Assembly: GCF_004362215.1 (NCBI RefSeq)
Contig: NZ_SNWR01000001.1
Location: 1,860,001-1,924,000, forward strand
Direction: 5' to 3'
DNA from: Paractinoplanes brasiliensis
GTDB lineage: Bacteria; Actinomycetota; Actinomycetes; Mycobacteriales; Micromonosporaceae
DNA: 64,000 nucleotides
A model generated the notes under the pieces. The model was not told the DNA's origin, made no database searches, and worked only from the letters and a program-made list of their open reading frames with translations. The position numbers and the translations under genes were made by a program. This document shows, piece after piece, positions 52,140 to 62,077 of the stretch. Numbering within the stretch: position 1 is the stretch's first letter; each line of letters begins with the position of its first letter.

Positions 52140-52924
52140 ATGGATCTGCGCATGCCGGGACTGCCGGCCAAGGCCGCGGACGTGACCGGCGGTCAGGCCG
52201 GGCGCAGGCCGGAAGGCTGGGGACGCCGGGTCCGCCGCCTGGCGCCGGCGCTCGCGGTGATGCTCGGCACGGTGACCGTGGTCGTATGGGCCACCGCCGA
52301 CGCCGACATGGTGCGTACGACGCTCGGTGACGGATCGGCCCCGGCGACCCGACGCGCGTCCACATCGGCACCGACACACGTGCGTTCTCGCTTCTGCTGG
52401 GCGCGCTCGCGGCCACTGCCGGGGTACGCCGCGCGCTGGACGCGATCCCGGACCGCTGGACGGGCTCGATCCTGGCCGCGCTGGTGCTCGTCCTCGGCGC
52501 GGCGTGGGCACTGATCGACGGCGTGCAGTGGCCGTGGCTGTTCACCCACTCGCTGGCCGCGGCCACGCTGATCGGCCTGTGTGCCCGCGGCTCCCGGACG
52601 ATGGTCGCCCACTTCCTGAGCTGGGAACCGCTGCGGTGGCTGGGATCCGTCTCGTACGGCCTGTACCTGTGGCATTGGCCGGTCATCGTGCTGCTGGACG
52701 CGACCGCGAGCGGTGGCCGGACGGCGGCCGCGTACGCGATCTCGATCCTGCTCGCCGCGCTGTCGAAGCGCCTCGTCGAGGACCCGGTCCGGTTCCGCGC
52801 CGCCTGGGCACGGGGGCGGTCGGGAGCGATCGCCTTCGCCGGCCTGATGATCGCACTCGCCCTGCTCTGGATCGTGCTGCCGGCGCCCGCACCGCCGACC
52901 ATCGACCTCACCGGCCTGGGTTGA
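52140..52924 (+). pseudogene. Acyltransferase family 3 (OatA/OafA-like) remnant
   Basis: The first frame (to about 52350) gives RRLAPALAVMLGTVTVVVWA. The second frame reads RVHIGTDTRAFSLLLGALAA, FLSWEPLRWLGSVSYGLYLW HWP (split), and SKRLVEDPVRF. These are the terminal membrane helices of an acyltransferase-3 protein. The N-terminal six or so helices with the catalytic His are missing, and a frameshift joins the two parts. Its end overlaps the convergent lipoprotein gene by 17 bp. Confidence 0.65.
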
Positions 52925-53399
52925 TCAGCGGACAGGTACGCGTTTCCTCGGAACCAGGCGCCGGTTGGGTGAAGTACAACCGCACCGTGGTCCGGGCCGA
53001 GCCGCCGCCCTGCACATGCACGGCGAGCGCGGTGCAGACGACCTGGTCGACGCCGAACGCCGTGACGTCCTCGGAGGTCACCGGCATCCGCAGCTCGATG
53101 GTGGTGTCCGTGATCGTAGTCTCCACCCGGGTGACCCCGTCCGAGGTGATTCCGGTACGCATCCCCGACCCGCCCGGCCCGTAGAGCAGCAACGTCACCG
53201 CCTCACCGACCGTTCCGAGCCGGCCGGATGCCCGCTGCTGCGGCCGCAGGTCGCCGCGGGCGTCGATGAAGTACAGCGTGGGGCCGGGGGCGATGCCGGT
53301 CGGCGCCGCACCGGCGTCGGTCGCGCCGGAGGGTCGCACACCGCAACCGGCGAGCAGCAGCAGCAGCGCCACCGCGGCAGCCCATCGCGTCCGGTTCAT
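52908..53399 (-). CDS. Lipoprotein, 163 aa (GerMN-like)
   Basis: A lipoprotein signal with lipobox LAGC (AAAVALLLLLAGCGVRPSG) is followed by a small beta-rich domain (YFIDARGDLRP; VTLLLYGPGGSGMRTGI), similar to GerMN/LpqB-N-type domains. It is anchored to the outer face of the membrane. The ATG overlaps the stop of the truncated kinase gene (ATGA), so it was the downstream partner of a two-component system. Confidence 0.75.
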   Translation of the reverse strand: MNRTRWAAAVALLLLLAGCGVRPSGATDAGAAPTGIAPGPTLYFIDARGDLRPQQRASGRLGTVGEAVTLLLYGPGGSGMRTGITSDGVTRVETTITDTTIELRMPVTSEDVTAFGVDQVVCTALAVHVQGGGSARTTVRLYFTQPAPGSEETRTCPLINPGR

Positions 53400-54004
53400 C
53401 GCCCGATCTCCGTCTCCGCTGCGTCCCGGGGCAGCCACAGCACGAACCGGGCGCCGCCGCCCGCGTTCGAGGCGGTGAGGTCGCCGCCGTGCAGACGCGC
53501 GTTCTCCAGCGCGATCGCCAGCCCCAGTCCGCTTCCCGGGCTGCGGGTGCGGGCCGGTCCGGCCTTCCAGAAACGTTCGAAGACGTACGGGAGGACCGAC
53601 GCTGTCCGGCCCGGACCGTTGTCGACCACCTCGACGTACACCCGCTCCACGTCCGCCGCGATCTGCACCCGCACCGGTGGCTCACCGTGCCGCAGCGCGT
53701 TGCCGACCAGGTTGGCGACCACCACGTCGAGGCGGCGGCGGTCGGCGTGCAGGTGAATGCGCTCCGGCGCGGTCACCTCGACCCGGTCCAGCCAGCCCCG
53801 GGCGCGCAGGGATTCGCGTACCGCGTCCGTGACGTCGAGTTCCTCGACACGCAGGGCGGCGGTGCCCGCGTCGAACCGGGACACTTCCATCAGGTCCTCG
53901 GCCAACCGGACCAGCCGGCGGGTCTCTGTGATCGCCAGCCGGGCCGACTCCCGCGCGTCCGGTTCCATGTCGCCGGCCGTGTCGGCCAGCACCTCGGGCG
54001 GGCA
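53396..54004 (-). pseudogene. Sensor histidine kinase, N-terminally truncated
   Basis: The remaining about 200 codons include the second half of the HisKA domain (TRRLVRLAEDLMEVSRFDAG) and a complete HATPase (VVANLVGNALRHG, VDNGPG, VFERFWKA, GSGLGLAI). The phospho-accepting His region, HAMP and sensor domains are absent; upstream codons (ASPGCPP) do not belong to a kinase. The break is about 20-25 bp from the end of the Wadjet jetD gene. No start codon with a ribosome binding site is apparent. Confidence 0.8.
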
Positions 54005-54021
54005 GCCCGGGGAGGCGCCGG

Positions 54022-55194
54022 TCAGGTCGTGAGGTCGGCCAGCAGCATGCCGATGAGGCGTTCCTCCATCACCGAGCGGCCGGCGTCGGTCATGGCCTCG
54101 GCGAGCGCCGGATCCCACGGAGTGGCCGTGGCCGTGCCGTTCAGGCGCAGACCTGTCCGGTCGGCGGTCCGGTAGTCGGCGCTGGACATACGCCACGGCA
54201 CCGCGCCGGGATAGCGGGCCAGGGCTGCGGCGGTCAGCCGTACGCCGGTCCAGTCGAAGTCGTTGCGCCAGCGGATCACTGTCCCCGGCGCCCGGCAGCT
54301 CAGCAGGGCGTGGACCGCGGCAGACGGCACTCCTTCGGTGCAGATGAGCGGGGCGGTGCCTCGACCGGCGGCGGCTCGCAGGACCGCCGGGTTCTCGCAC
54401 ACGAAAACCTCCGGGGCCAGCAACGCCAGCGGTGCGAGCCGTAACTGGTGCAGGGTGACGCGGAACGGCACGTGCACGGCCGCGGCTGCGGACAGCCAGT
54501 CGCCGACCAGACCGCCCGCGGCCGGCAGGTTCAGGACCAGCACCTGGCTGGCGAGGTCGTCGGGCACCACGCCGGCCAGCTCCCACAGCGCCCGTTCCTG
54601 TTCGGCGCCCTCCGGGTTCTCGGTTGCGTGCCAGGTCGCCAGCGCCCGCTGGATCAGGCCTCGGATGGGGCCGTCGGCCAGGGCCTTGGTGTCGCCCAGG
54701 ACGCGTTCGGCGAACACCGGCATCGGCTCGCCGGCGCCCGGGAGCGCGTCCAGCACCGCCAGCACCTGCGAGAACGCCAGTCCGGCGCGGACTATCCGGG
54801 TGAGCGTTCCGTCGCGGCGCAGGCCGGCGAGCCAGTCGGCGAACCAGGGCTCGCCGTCGTGTCGACTCGTCGCTGCCAGCGCGAGCACGGAGTCCCGTGC
54901 CTCGGTGAGGACAGCGCGTTCGCCGGGGCGGTCACGCAACGGGCCCACCACATCCAGCAGGCCGGCGCCGTGAGCGTCCCGCAGGAACGCGTCGATCTCA
55001 GCCAGTCGGACGGTGACCCGGCTGACGCCGACCGGCCGGTGCACCCCGGTCACCCCGATGACGACGTGTCGTTCCGCTTCGTCCGGCGCGGCCAGGGAGA
55101 CGGTTCCGGCGAGGCTGCCGCCGGTGCGTTCCAGGCTGCGGCGGGCGGCGGCGAGCAGACGCCGCCACCCCGGATCCGCGGTGAGATCAGGCAT
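54022..55194 (-). CDS. jetD: Wadjet JetD (TIGR02679, DUF2399/DUF3323), TOPRIM nuclease subunit
   Basis: The 390-residue protein carries a C-terminal TOPRIM domain: catalytic Glu in LICTEGVPS (E287) and the D-x-D in WRNDFDWTGVR (D312, D314). The N-terminal part is the arm/core region. In Wadjet, JetD cleaves circular plasmid DNA once the JetABC motor has extruded it. The start overlaps jetC by 8 bp. It is the last gene of the operon and its stop sits at the border with the broken kinase gene. Confidence 0.88.
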   Translation of the reverse strand: MPDLTADPGWRRLLAAARRSLERTGGSLAGTVSLAAPDEAERHVVIGVTGVHRPVGVSRVTVRLAEIDAFLRDAHGAGLLDVVGPLRDRPGERAVLTEARDSVLALAATSRHDGEPWFADWLAGLRRDGTLTRIVRAGLAFSQVLAVLDALPGAGEPMPVFAERVLGDTKALADGPIRGLIQRALATWHATENPEGAEQERALWELAGVVPDDLASQVLVLNLPAAGGLVGDWLSAAAAVHVPFRVTLHQLRLAPLALLAPEVFVCENPAVLRAAAGRGTAPLICTEGVPSAAVHALLSCRAPGTVIRWRNDFDWTGVRLTAAALARYPGAVPWRMSSADYRTADRTGLRLNGTATATPWDPALAEAMTDAGRSVMEERLIGMLLADLTT

Positions 55195-58100
55195 GCGACC
55201 CGACGGTACGGGTCGACGGTGAGCCGAGGGCCGCGGCGAGTGTCCCGTCGAAGTCGGCCACGTTCACAGCGCCGTCCCACACCAACAGGACCGTCGACAC
55301 GGCGTGTTCGACCGTGGAGTGTGACAGGTCGTAGTGCGCACACCCGGTCACCGCCGGGTGGGTGGCCCACAGGTCGTAGCCGGTCATGAACAGGTCCAGG
55401 TCGAACTGTTTGGCAAGGGACATCAGCTCACCGCGCCCGTTGTCGTCGACACCGGCGAACGCCTCGTCCAGCCCGAGCAACCGGGGAGCGTCCGGGCGGG
55501 CCGACCCGAACAGCGCGTTGGCGGCGGCGAACAATGGCAGGTGCAGCGACACCGACTGCTCACCGCCGGAGAGCTGACTGTGCCGGGCCCGGGTGAGCGG
55601 CTCACTGACGCCGCCGGGGCGGTGCAGCGTGAACGCGAAGACCCGCCACAGCCGGTAGTCCAGCACCTCGGCCAGCAGCTCTCGATAGGGCTTCTCCGGG
55701 GCCTGAGCGCGGGCGGACTTGATCCGGGCCGCGAAGTGACGACGCAGGGTGGTCAGCTGACCCGGCCCGAGTCGTGCCGGGTCGCGTTCCAGCAGTTTGC
55801 AGACCTCGCGCTGCTCCGGGTCGAGGTCGTCGGAGAGCCGCCAGCCCACACCGACGGTCAGGCCGGACGACATCCGCCGGGCACGCATCTGCTGGTCCAT
55901 CGCGTCGACCAGGTCGCGGGCCTCGATCGTACGACGGTGGATCTGCCCGGCCAGCTGGCCCAGCAACGCGTCCTCGAAGACCCGTTGCTCGGCGTCGGTG
56001 AGCAGTTGCTCCTGGTCGCGGCGTTCCCCTGCGATCCGTTCGGCGAAGTGTGCGACCGGCGTCAGGCCCTGTTCGTCGGCGACCCGCACGACGATGACGC
56101 CCTCGTCGGTGTCCCATTCCGGCCGGTGGTCGAGTCCTGCGGCCGGAAGCTGAGCCTGCAGATCGGTGAGGGCGCTGGTCAGCCGGGTCGCGCTTTGCTT
56201 CAGTGAGGTCTCGGTCGGGCTCAGCTCGCGGGTGGCAGTCAAGATCGCCTCGTGCAGCGCCACGATCGCCGGATCGAGGTCGTCGTCCGTCGTGTCGGCG
56301 GCGGGCCACCGCAGGTGCGGCGGGCAGCGCATCAAACCCAGAAGATCAGTCTGGGCGTACGGGCGGAGCCGCAGCGCTTCACGCCGTGCCTCGGCGATCG
56401 CCTCGGCCACGGTCCGCTCCCCTACCTCGACCCGGGCCACTGCGCCGGCCCGGCTCTGCAAGGCCGCACTGTGCGCTGCCCTGGCCTGTTCGAGGGCCTG
56501 CTCCGCACCGTTGACCGCGCCCTCGGTCTCGGCCACCTCGGCCAGCACCCGGGTCGCCTCCGCGCCGATGGCCGCCGACAGGGTGCGCAGCTCCTCGTCC
56601 TTCTCGGTGTGCCGGGCGTGCGCCGCACGGGCTGCCTGCCCGGCTGCCTCGGACCGTTCCTCGGCCTCGGCATGCCGCTCGGTGGCCTCTCCGGCCAGCA
56701 GATCGGCGGCGTCCGCGCTGTCATGGGCGTGCCGCAGCTCCATCCCGAGCCGGTCGAAGCGGTCGAGCGCGCCGGCGGTCGAATCGAGGCGTTCCACCGG
56801 TAGCGACCGCTCGGCGCCGGCCCGGCGCAGCCCGGCGGTGGCGGCGGCCTGGCCGGCCACGGCCGCGTCGAGCCGGCCCGCGGCGTCGAGTGCCGCCTCA
56901 CGGCGTACCCGCAGAAGAGTCGCGGCCCGGTCCAGATCGCGTTCAGCCTGGGTGATCGCGGTGCGTGCGGGCAGCGCCGCACCCGCCCGGTCCACCGAGC
57001 CCAGCGTCTCCCGGCGGGACTCGCAGCCGGTCTCGACCTCGTCGATCTCCTGGTCGAGGGCGGCGATCCGCCGGTCGCAGTCGGTGATGCGCGCGGCCCG
57101 GCGCGCAGCACGGGCGGTCGCCCCGATGTATTCACAGTGACCCTTCGCGAACCAGCCGACGCTGGAGCCCTGCGCCCATCGGCCGTCTCCGGTCACCCCG
57201 GACGGGCCGGTGATGTCGCCGAGCGCGATGCCACGGAGCACGGCCGCGATCCGCTCAGCCGCCACGAACTCCTGATCCTCGGGTACGAGCACATCGGCCA
57301 GCGTTCCGCCGGACTGCTCGCCGGCGCGCAGGTAGGTGTCCTGTTCGTCGTCGTCGGCCTCCGGGTGCACCCAGGCGTCGAGCAGGCCGGCCGCGTGCAG
57401 GGCGGCCTCGATTCCGGCGGCCTCCGCCTCCGATGTCCCGTCGGCGAACCGGACGAGACGCCACAACGGCGCTCCGGGCCGGTTCTCCCGAGAGGCCGGA
57501 CGGGTCGGTGACGGCGGCGGCGAGTCGTCATGCTCGGCAGCGATCAACGCCCGCTCGTCCAGTACCTTCCGGCGTTCGATGGCCAGCCGGTCGGACCGGG
57601 CACCGAGCGTGGCCACCTCGTCCCGGATCGCGCCGACCGGAGCGGCCATCCGGTCGTGGTAGAGGTCCCGCAGCGAAGGGCTGGTCACCGCCTCGGCGAG
57701 GGTGTCCGGCAGATCGGGGACGTTCAGCGTCGTGAACAGCTCGGCGTGGTCAGTCCCCCAGATCCGCACTGCCTCGGCGGTCTGCTCGCAGGCCACCTCG
57801 AGGGCGTCGCCGGCCTGTTCCTCCGCCTCGGTGGCGTCCTCCGCCGCGGCGCGGGCCGCACGATCGGCCTCCGCTGCCCGCACGTGCTCGCGTTCCGCCT
57901 CCACCAGCTGGTCCGCCAGCTCCCGGACCGCCCGTACGTCGGCTCGGCGGGCCGCCGACCGGGATGCCAACCGTGTCGTCAGCCCGTCGGCGTCCGCATC
58001 CCCGGTTCGCCATTCGACACCCGCTGTCTCCGCCTCCGACGCCAGTCCGGCCGTCACCCGGCCGACTCCGGCGCGCGCAGCGTGCAGGGCGGCAGCGGCC

Positions 58101-59191
58101 CGCTCCGCCTCCGCTCGTCGTCTGCCGGCGGCGTCGCGCTCCACCTCGACGTGCCCGTCGGCGCGGCGGGCGGCGTCCGCCAGGTCGTGCACATGCCGTT
58201 CCAGGTCGGCCAGTTGTTCGTGCGAGCGGTACGCGGCCGAGCTCTTCAACCGGTCCAGGTGCGCGCGTAGCCGGGCGGGCTCACCCTCGACCGCACGCAG
58301 CCGCTGCTCCGCCTCCGCAGCCTGCCCGTGAGCCGCCTCGGCCTCGTCACGTGCGGCGGCCAGCGCGTTTCGGCGTACGTCCGCGTTGTCCCGGCGTGCG
58401 GTGAGCGCGTCGGCCGCGGCTCTCGCGTGGGTTCGCAGGTAGGTGGCGTAGACGGCCAGGAAGGAGGTCGTCGCGGCATCAGCCGCGATCAAGCCTTCGA
58501 GGGTACGGGCCACCGCTTCCATGTCGTCGAACGAGCGCGCCGCCTCCACCAGCAGGTGGTCCTCCACCGGGCGCAGGCCGCGTTGCAGGGTGCGGGACAG
58601 CTCCACCGGGTTCAGGTCCTTGGCCAGCTGCGGCTTGCGCAACGTCAGCACCAGGTCGAGCAGTTGCTCGTAACGGGCCGGGCCCAGCCCGAACAGCTTC
58701 GCGTCGACCAGGTGCCGGTAGTCCTCGGCCGAGTCGCGTACCGCCTCCGCGCCGAGCCGGTCGATCAGGTCCCGCCGGGACACCGGCCGGTCCTCGGCGT
58801 CCAGCAGTGACAGGTCCGCCCCGACCCGGCCGTCAGCGACGAAGTGCCAGCGGGTCACCCGGTCGTTGTGCCGGTGGGCGCGCAACCCGATCCCGGCCGT
58901 CACGAACCGGTCGCCGTCACCGAACTCCATCCACACGTACGCGTAGGCCGTCTCCTGTCCCCGGTAGAGCAGGTTCGACTTCATCGTCCGGTCCTCGCCG
59001 GCGAACGGATTCAGCCGGCGAGGCTCGATCCGCCCGTCCAGCACGAACGGGAACAGCACTTCGAGTGCTTTCGTCTTGCCGGAGCCGTTCGGGCCACGCA
59101 GCACGAGCCAGCCGTCGACGAACAGGAACTCCTCGTCGCGGTAGTCCCAGAGATTGATGATCCCGGCGCGAGTAGGGGCGAAACGGGCCAA
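55187..59191 (-). CDS. jetC: Wadjet JetC (TIGR02680), SMC-like ATPase
   Basis: The 1334-residue SMC/SbcC-type protein has Walker A GPNGSGKT at 33-40, long coiled-coil arms rich in Ala/Glu/Arg (about 230-950), ABC signature LSGGEQ at about 1207-1212 and Walker B LLGLDEA at about 1238-1244. It would dimerise with JetA/JetB to extrude DNA loops and discriminate small circles. It is the core motor of the system. The start is 16 bp beyond the jetB stop. Confidence 0.93.
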   Translation of the reverse strand: MARFAPTRAGIINLWDYRDEEFLFVDGWLVLRGPNGSGKTKALEVLFPFVLDGRIEPRRLNPFAGEDRTMKSNLLYRGQETAYAYVWMEFGDGDRFVTAGIGLRAHRHNDRVTRWHFVADGRVGADLSLLDAEDRPVSRRDLIDRLGAEAVRDSAEDYRHLVDAKLFGLGPARYEQLLDLVLTLRKPQLAKDLNPVELSRTLQRGLRPVEDHLLVEAARSFDDMEAVARTLEGLIAADAATTSFLAVYATYLRTHARAAADALTARRDNADVRRNALAAARDEAEAAHGQAAEAEQRLRAVEGEPARLRAHLDRLKSSAAYRSHEQLADLERHVHDLADAARRADGHVEVERDAAGRRRAEAERAAAALHAARAGVGRVTAGLASEAETAGVEWRTGDADADGLTTRLASRSAARRADVRAVRELADQLVEAEREHVRAAEADRAARAAAEDATEAEEQAGDALEVACEQTAEAVRIWGTDHAELFTTLNVPDLPDTLAEAVTSPSLRDLYHDRMAAPVGAIRDEVATLGARSDRLAIERRKVLDERALIAAEHDDSPPPSPTRPASRENRPGAPLWRLVRFADGTSEAEAAGIEAALHAAGLLDAWVHPEADDDEQDTYLRAGEQSGGTLADVLVPEDQEFVAAERIAAVLRGIALGDITGPSGVTGDGRWAQGSSVGWFAKGHCEYIGATARAARRAARITDCDRRIAALDQEIDEVETGCESRRETLGSVDRAGAALPARTAITQAERDLDRAATLLRVRREAALDAAGRLDAAVAGQAAATAGLRRAGAERSLPVERLDSTAGALDRFDRLGMELRHAHDSADAADLLAGEATERHAEAEERSEAAGQAARAAHARHTEKDEELRTLSAAIGAEATRVLAEVAETEGAVNGAEQALEQARAAHSAALQSRAGAVARVEVGERTVAEAIAEARREALRLRPYAQTDLLGLMRCPPHLRWPAADTTDDDLDPAIVALHEAILTATRELSPTETSLKQSATRLTSALTDLQAQLPAAGLDHRPEWDTDEGVIVVRVADEQGLTPVAHFAERIAGERRDQEQLLTDAEQRVFEDALLGQLAGQIHRRTIEARDLVDAMDQQMRARRMSSGLTVGVGWRLSDDLDPEQREVCKLLERDPARLGPGQLTTLRRHFAARIKSARAQAPEKPYRELLAEVLDYRLWRVFAFTLHRPGGVSEPLTRARHSQLSGGEQSVSLHLPLFAAANALFGSARPDAPRLLGLDEAFAGVDDNGRGELMSLAKQFDLDLFMTGYDLWATHPAVTGCAHYDLSHSTVEHAVSTVLLVWDGAVNVADFDGTLAAALGSPSTRTVGSHA

Positions 59192-59207
59192 GGCAGAGGC
59201 CTCTCTT

Positions 59208-60533
59208 CTAGAAGAGGGTTCGTTGTTTGACCTGGGCGACCGTGCTGCGATAGCGGCCGATCAACGGGCGGGCCAGGACACCGCCGGGAACGGCTAGCAC
59301 CGCGCCGAACCGGACGAGCAACTCGATCGCCTCGGTACGCAACCGGTCCGGATCGGCGTGCCAGGCGGCGCCGAATGCCGACCCGTACCGCCGCAGGATC
59401 TCCGCCGTCGCCTCCCGCAGGAAGCTGTCGGTGATCAGTGGCAGTCGCCGCTCCGCGTTCTCGACCTCCGGCGGCAAGTCCGCCGTCGTCTCATCGGTGT
59501 CGAACTCCAACGGCACGCCCGCCGGCAACCCGGCGTCGACCTGGCCGATCAGCTTCTCCTGGGCCTCCGCCGGGTCCGGCACCGGAATGCGGCGCGTCTT
59601 GCGGCCGTCCGGATCCGACACCCGTTCCGCGACAGCCACCGCCAGCAGCACCGCTGCCTGCGCCACCGAGCCGGTGCCCGGAAACCGCTCCGCCGACCAG
59701 CCGGTCGTGTCGACCAGCAGCACACCCTCGGCCCGCCGTTCCAGGCGCAGCCCGGTCAGCCGGTACAGGTCAGCGGGCAGCGCCTGCCCGCGCAGATGGT
59801 TGCCGATCTCGGTGGAGACGTCGTCGTAGTAGACGATCGGTCGTTCCAGCACCGTACGCCGGGCGGCCTGGGCGGCGGCCCGGCGTTCGGCGTTGCCGCT
59901 GCTGCTCAGCGAGCGGTCCAGCAGAGCGGTCACCGACTCGATGTGCTGAAGCACCCGGGGCGGCCGGAACAGTGCCAGCACCGCGTCGCGCGCGACGTCG
60001 TACAGCGCCTCACCCGAGCCGGGATCGCTCGCCCACGCCGAACTGGATCCGTCGGCAAGCCGCAGCACACCCCGCTCCTCCAGCCACGCGACCGCGTCGA
60101 CGAACGCCCGCCGGTCCGCGCCGGAGTCCGGGTCCAGCCCCAGGCCGGTGATCCGGCCGGCGTCGGCGGCCACCGCCTCGGCCAGCTCGCTCAGCGTGAT
60201 CTGGATACCGGCACGGCCCAGCGTCGCCAGGCACAACGACAGATAGGCGTAACGCTGCCGGTCGAACGGGCGACCGGTCCGCGAGACCGCCGGCCGGTCC
60301 GTCTCCAACCGGTCAGCGGTGCGGACCAGCCGCGCGGTGGCCCCGTGCAACTCCAGCCGGTAGCCGAATGCCTCGGACAGGTCACCGCGCAGAACGGCTG
60401 CGAACCGGCGGATCCGCGCCAGCGCCTTCTCGTCCGGCCAGGTCGCGGTGATCAGCGGATGCCGCAGCAGGAGCCGGACCGCGCGCTGGTAGTCGGCGAG
60501 TTCCAGATCGGAGACGTCGGCGGCGAATCTCAC
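59208..60533 (-). CDS. jetB: Wadjet JetB (TIGR02678, DUF2398), MukE/KleisinB-like
   Basis: The 441-residue protein fits TIGR02678/DUF2398: ELADYQRAVRLLLRHPLITA at the start, two winged-helix-like segments, and the C-terminal LLVRFGAVLAVPGGVLARPL. It is the KITE-type partner in the SMC complex. The start GTG 60533 overlaps the jetA stop (GTGA). Confidence 0.9.
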   Translation of the reverse strand: MRFAADVSDLELADYQRAVRLLLRHPLITATWPDEKALARIRRFAAVLRGDLSEAFGYRLELHGATARLVRTADRLETDRPAVSRTGRPFDRQRYAYLSLCLATLGRAGIQITLSELAEAVAADAGRITGLGLDPDSGADRRAFVDAVAWLEERGVLRLADGSSSAWASDPGSGEALYDVARDAVLALFRPPRVLQHIESVTALLDRSLSSSGNAERRAAAQAARRTVLERPIVYYDDVSTEIGNHLRGQALPADLYRLTGLRLERRAEGVLLVDTTGWSAERFPGTGSVAQAAVLLAVAVAERVSDPDGRKTRRIPVPDPAEAQEKLIGQVDAGLPAGVPLEFDTDETTADLPPEVENAERRLPLITDSFLREATAEILRRYGSAFGAAWHADPDRLRTEAIELLVRFGAVLAVPGGVLARPLIGRYRSTVAQVKQRTLF

Positions 60534-62077
60534 CCGGCCATCGTTTCTGTGCGGCGCGCAGCGGTGTGCGCGGCCGTGGTCACGGACAGCTCGAAGCCGT
60601 CGATGTGTAACCTGCCCGATTCGGTGGGCACCGTGGTGAACCGGCCGGGGCAGGGAGTGAGCGTCAGGCGTACCCCGAAAGCGGCGGCCGCGAGGGAACC
60701 TTCCCGCCGGCCCGTTTGCCGGGTCGCCAACGCGATGTCGAGAAGCCGGCGCAGCGCACCGGCCTGTGCTTCGGTAAGCGTTTCCGCGTCGATGAGGCTG
60801 GTGGCTGCGTCCGCCTGGCGGCGTTCCTCGGCGACCTGCCGCTCCCGCAACGCCCGGCGGGAGGACTCCGAACGTTCGATCCGGGCGATCCGGCCGTTGC
60901 CCTGCCCCGGCATCCGGCCGCTCTGCACCAGCGTCCGGGACAGCTCCACCGCCGGCGCCTCCCACCAGGACAGCCGCCCCGGGATCGCGTCCGGATCGGC
61001 GTACGCCACCCCGACGTGCCGTGGCGCGCCCAACCCGAACACCACATCGAAGACGGCGTGCGCGGCCTCGTCGGAACCGGCTCCGGTGAACCAGGCCGCC
61101 AGATGCCGCAACTGCGACTCCCTGCTCACCCCACCCCGGCGGGCCTCGGTGACCCGGCGCAGCAGGGCGAGCACGTCCCCGATCGCAGCCATCGTCGCGC
61201 CGGACAACCGGTCGGCCTCACTGGGCCGGTCGGACTCCGGTGCCAGCCATGACCGCAGCCCGGCCCAGCGGCGGCGCCAGTCCTCGATCCGCTCGGCCGG
61301 CGTCGCGAAGAGCCGCTCGTCAGCCTCGGCCGCCGCCTCGATCATCCGCTCCAGACCGGTCGCCTCGACCTCGTACACGGCCTCGCGCAGGCGCGGCGTG
61401 TACCGCTGCAACTCGTCGTGGAAGTCCCGCAGGTGGGCCAGGAGCGCATCCTTGTGGGTGAGGAAGACCTCGGGGCGTACGTCATGGGTCCGGCTCAGAT
61501 CGCCGAGCATGTGATAGAAGCGGGCGGCGCGTTCCGCGACGTCGGCCAGGGCCCGATCGAGGCGGTTGAGCTTGCGATAGACCTCCTCGGCGTCGCCGTC
61601 GGAGTTCGCCGTGGCGAGAGCCTTGAGATCGGCGAGCAGGTCGGCGAAGACCAGCCGGGACAATGTGCTGTCGTCCAGCCCGGCGGCGAGAACGGATTCG
61701 ACAGCGCGGTGGGTGCGGTAGCCGGCCTCGGTGAACTGGTAGACCGAATGCCGGTTGCGGTATTCGGCGAGTGTGGCGGCCCGGGTGCCGTCCTGACCGC
61801 GGTCCAGCACACCCCAGTCGACGAGGGCGTCCAGCAGCCGGGGCAGGTCGAGCCCGGCAGGGTCGGGGCAGTCCTGGTGGCTCCCGGCGAGACCGGTCAG
61901 AGCCGCCTGCACGTCCGACGTGTGCAGGACGACGTGGTAACTGGACCGGGCGGCGTCGAAGGCACGCAGGAGCCACAGGTACGCGAGCCGGTTGTCCGCA
62001 TTGACGTAGCTGAACAGCCGAAGGCGGTCGTCGACCCCGAAATCATCCAGTCCGAACGAGGTCCGTGGTTCCGGCAT
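60530..62077 (-). CDS. jetA: Wadjet JetA (TIGR02677, DUF2397), kleisin-like subunit
   Basis: The 515-residue protein begins LRLFSYVNADNRLAYLWLLR, the TIGR02677/DUF2397 signature. Helical segments and a winged helix near the C-terminus follow. Kleisin-like JetA links the two JetC heads. It is the first gene of the jetABCD operon; the promoter should lie in 62078-62150. The gene order and family content fit the Wadjet type whose JetA is DUF2397 (type II, from memory). Confidence 0.9.
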   Translation of the reverse strand: MPEPRTSFGLDDFGVDDRLRLFSYVNADNRLAYLWLLRAFDAARSSYHVVLHTSDVQAALTGLAGSHQDCPDPAGLDLPRLLDALVDWGVLDRGQDGTRAATLAEYRNRHSVYQFTEAGYRTHRAVESVLAAGLDDSTLSRLVFADLLADLKALATANSDGDAEEVYRKLNRLDRALADVAERAARFYHMLGDLSRTHDVRPEVFLTHKDALLAHLRDFHDELQRYTPRLREAVYEVEATGLERMIEAAAEADERLFATPAERIEDWRRRWAGLRSWLAPESDRPSEADRLSGATMAAIGDVLALLRRVTEARRGGVSRESQLRHLAAWFTGAGSDEAAHAVFDVVFGLGAPRHVGVAYADPDAIPGRLSWWEAPAVELSRTLVQSGRMPGQGNGRIARIERSESSRRALRERQVAEERRQADAATSLIDAETLTEAQAGALRRLLDIALATRQTGRREGSLAAAAFGVRLTLTPCPGRFTTVPTESGRLHIDGFELSVTTAAHTAARRTETMAG

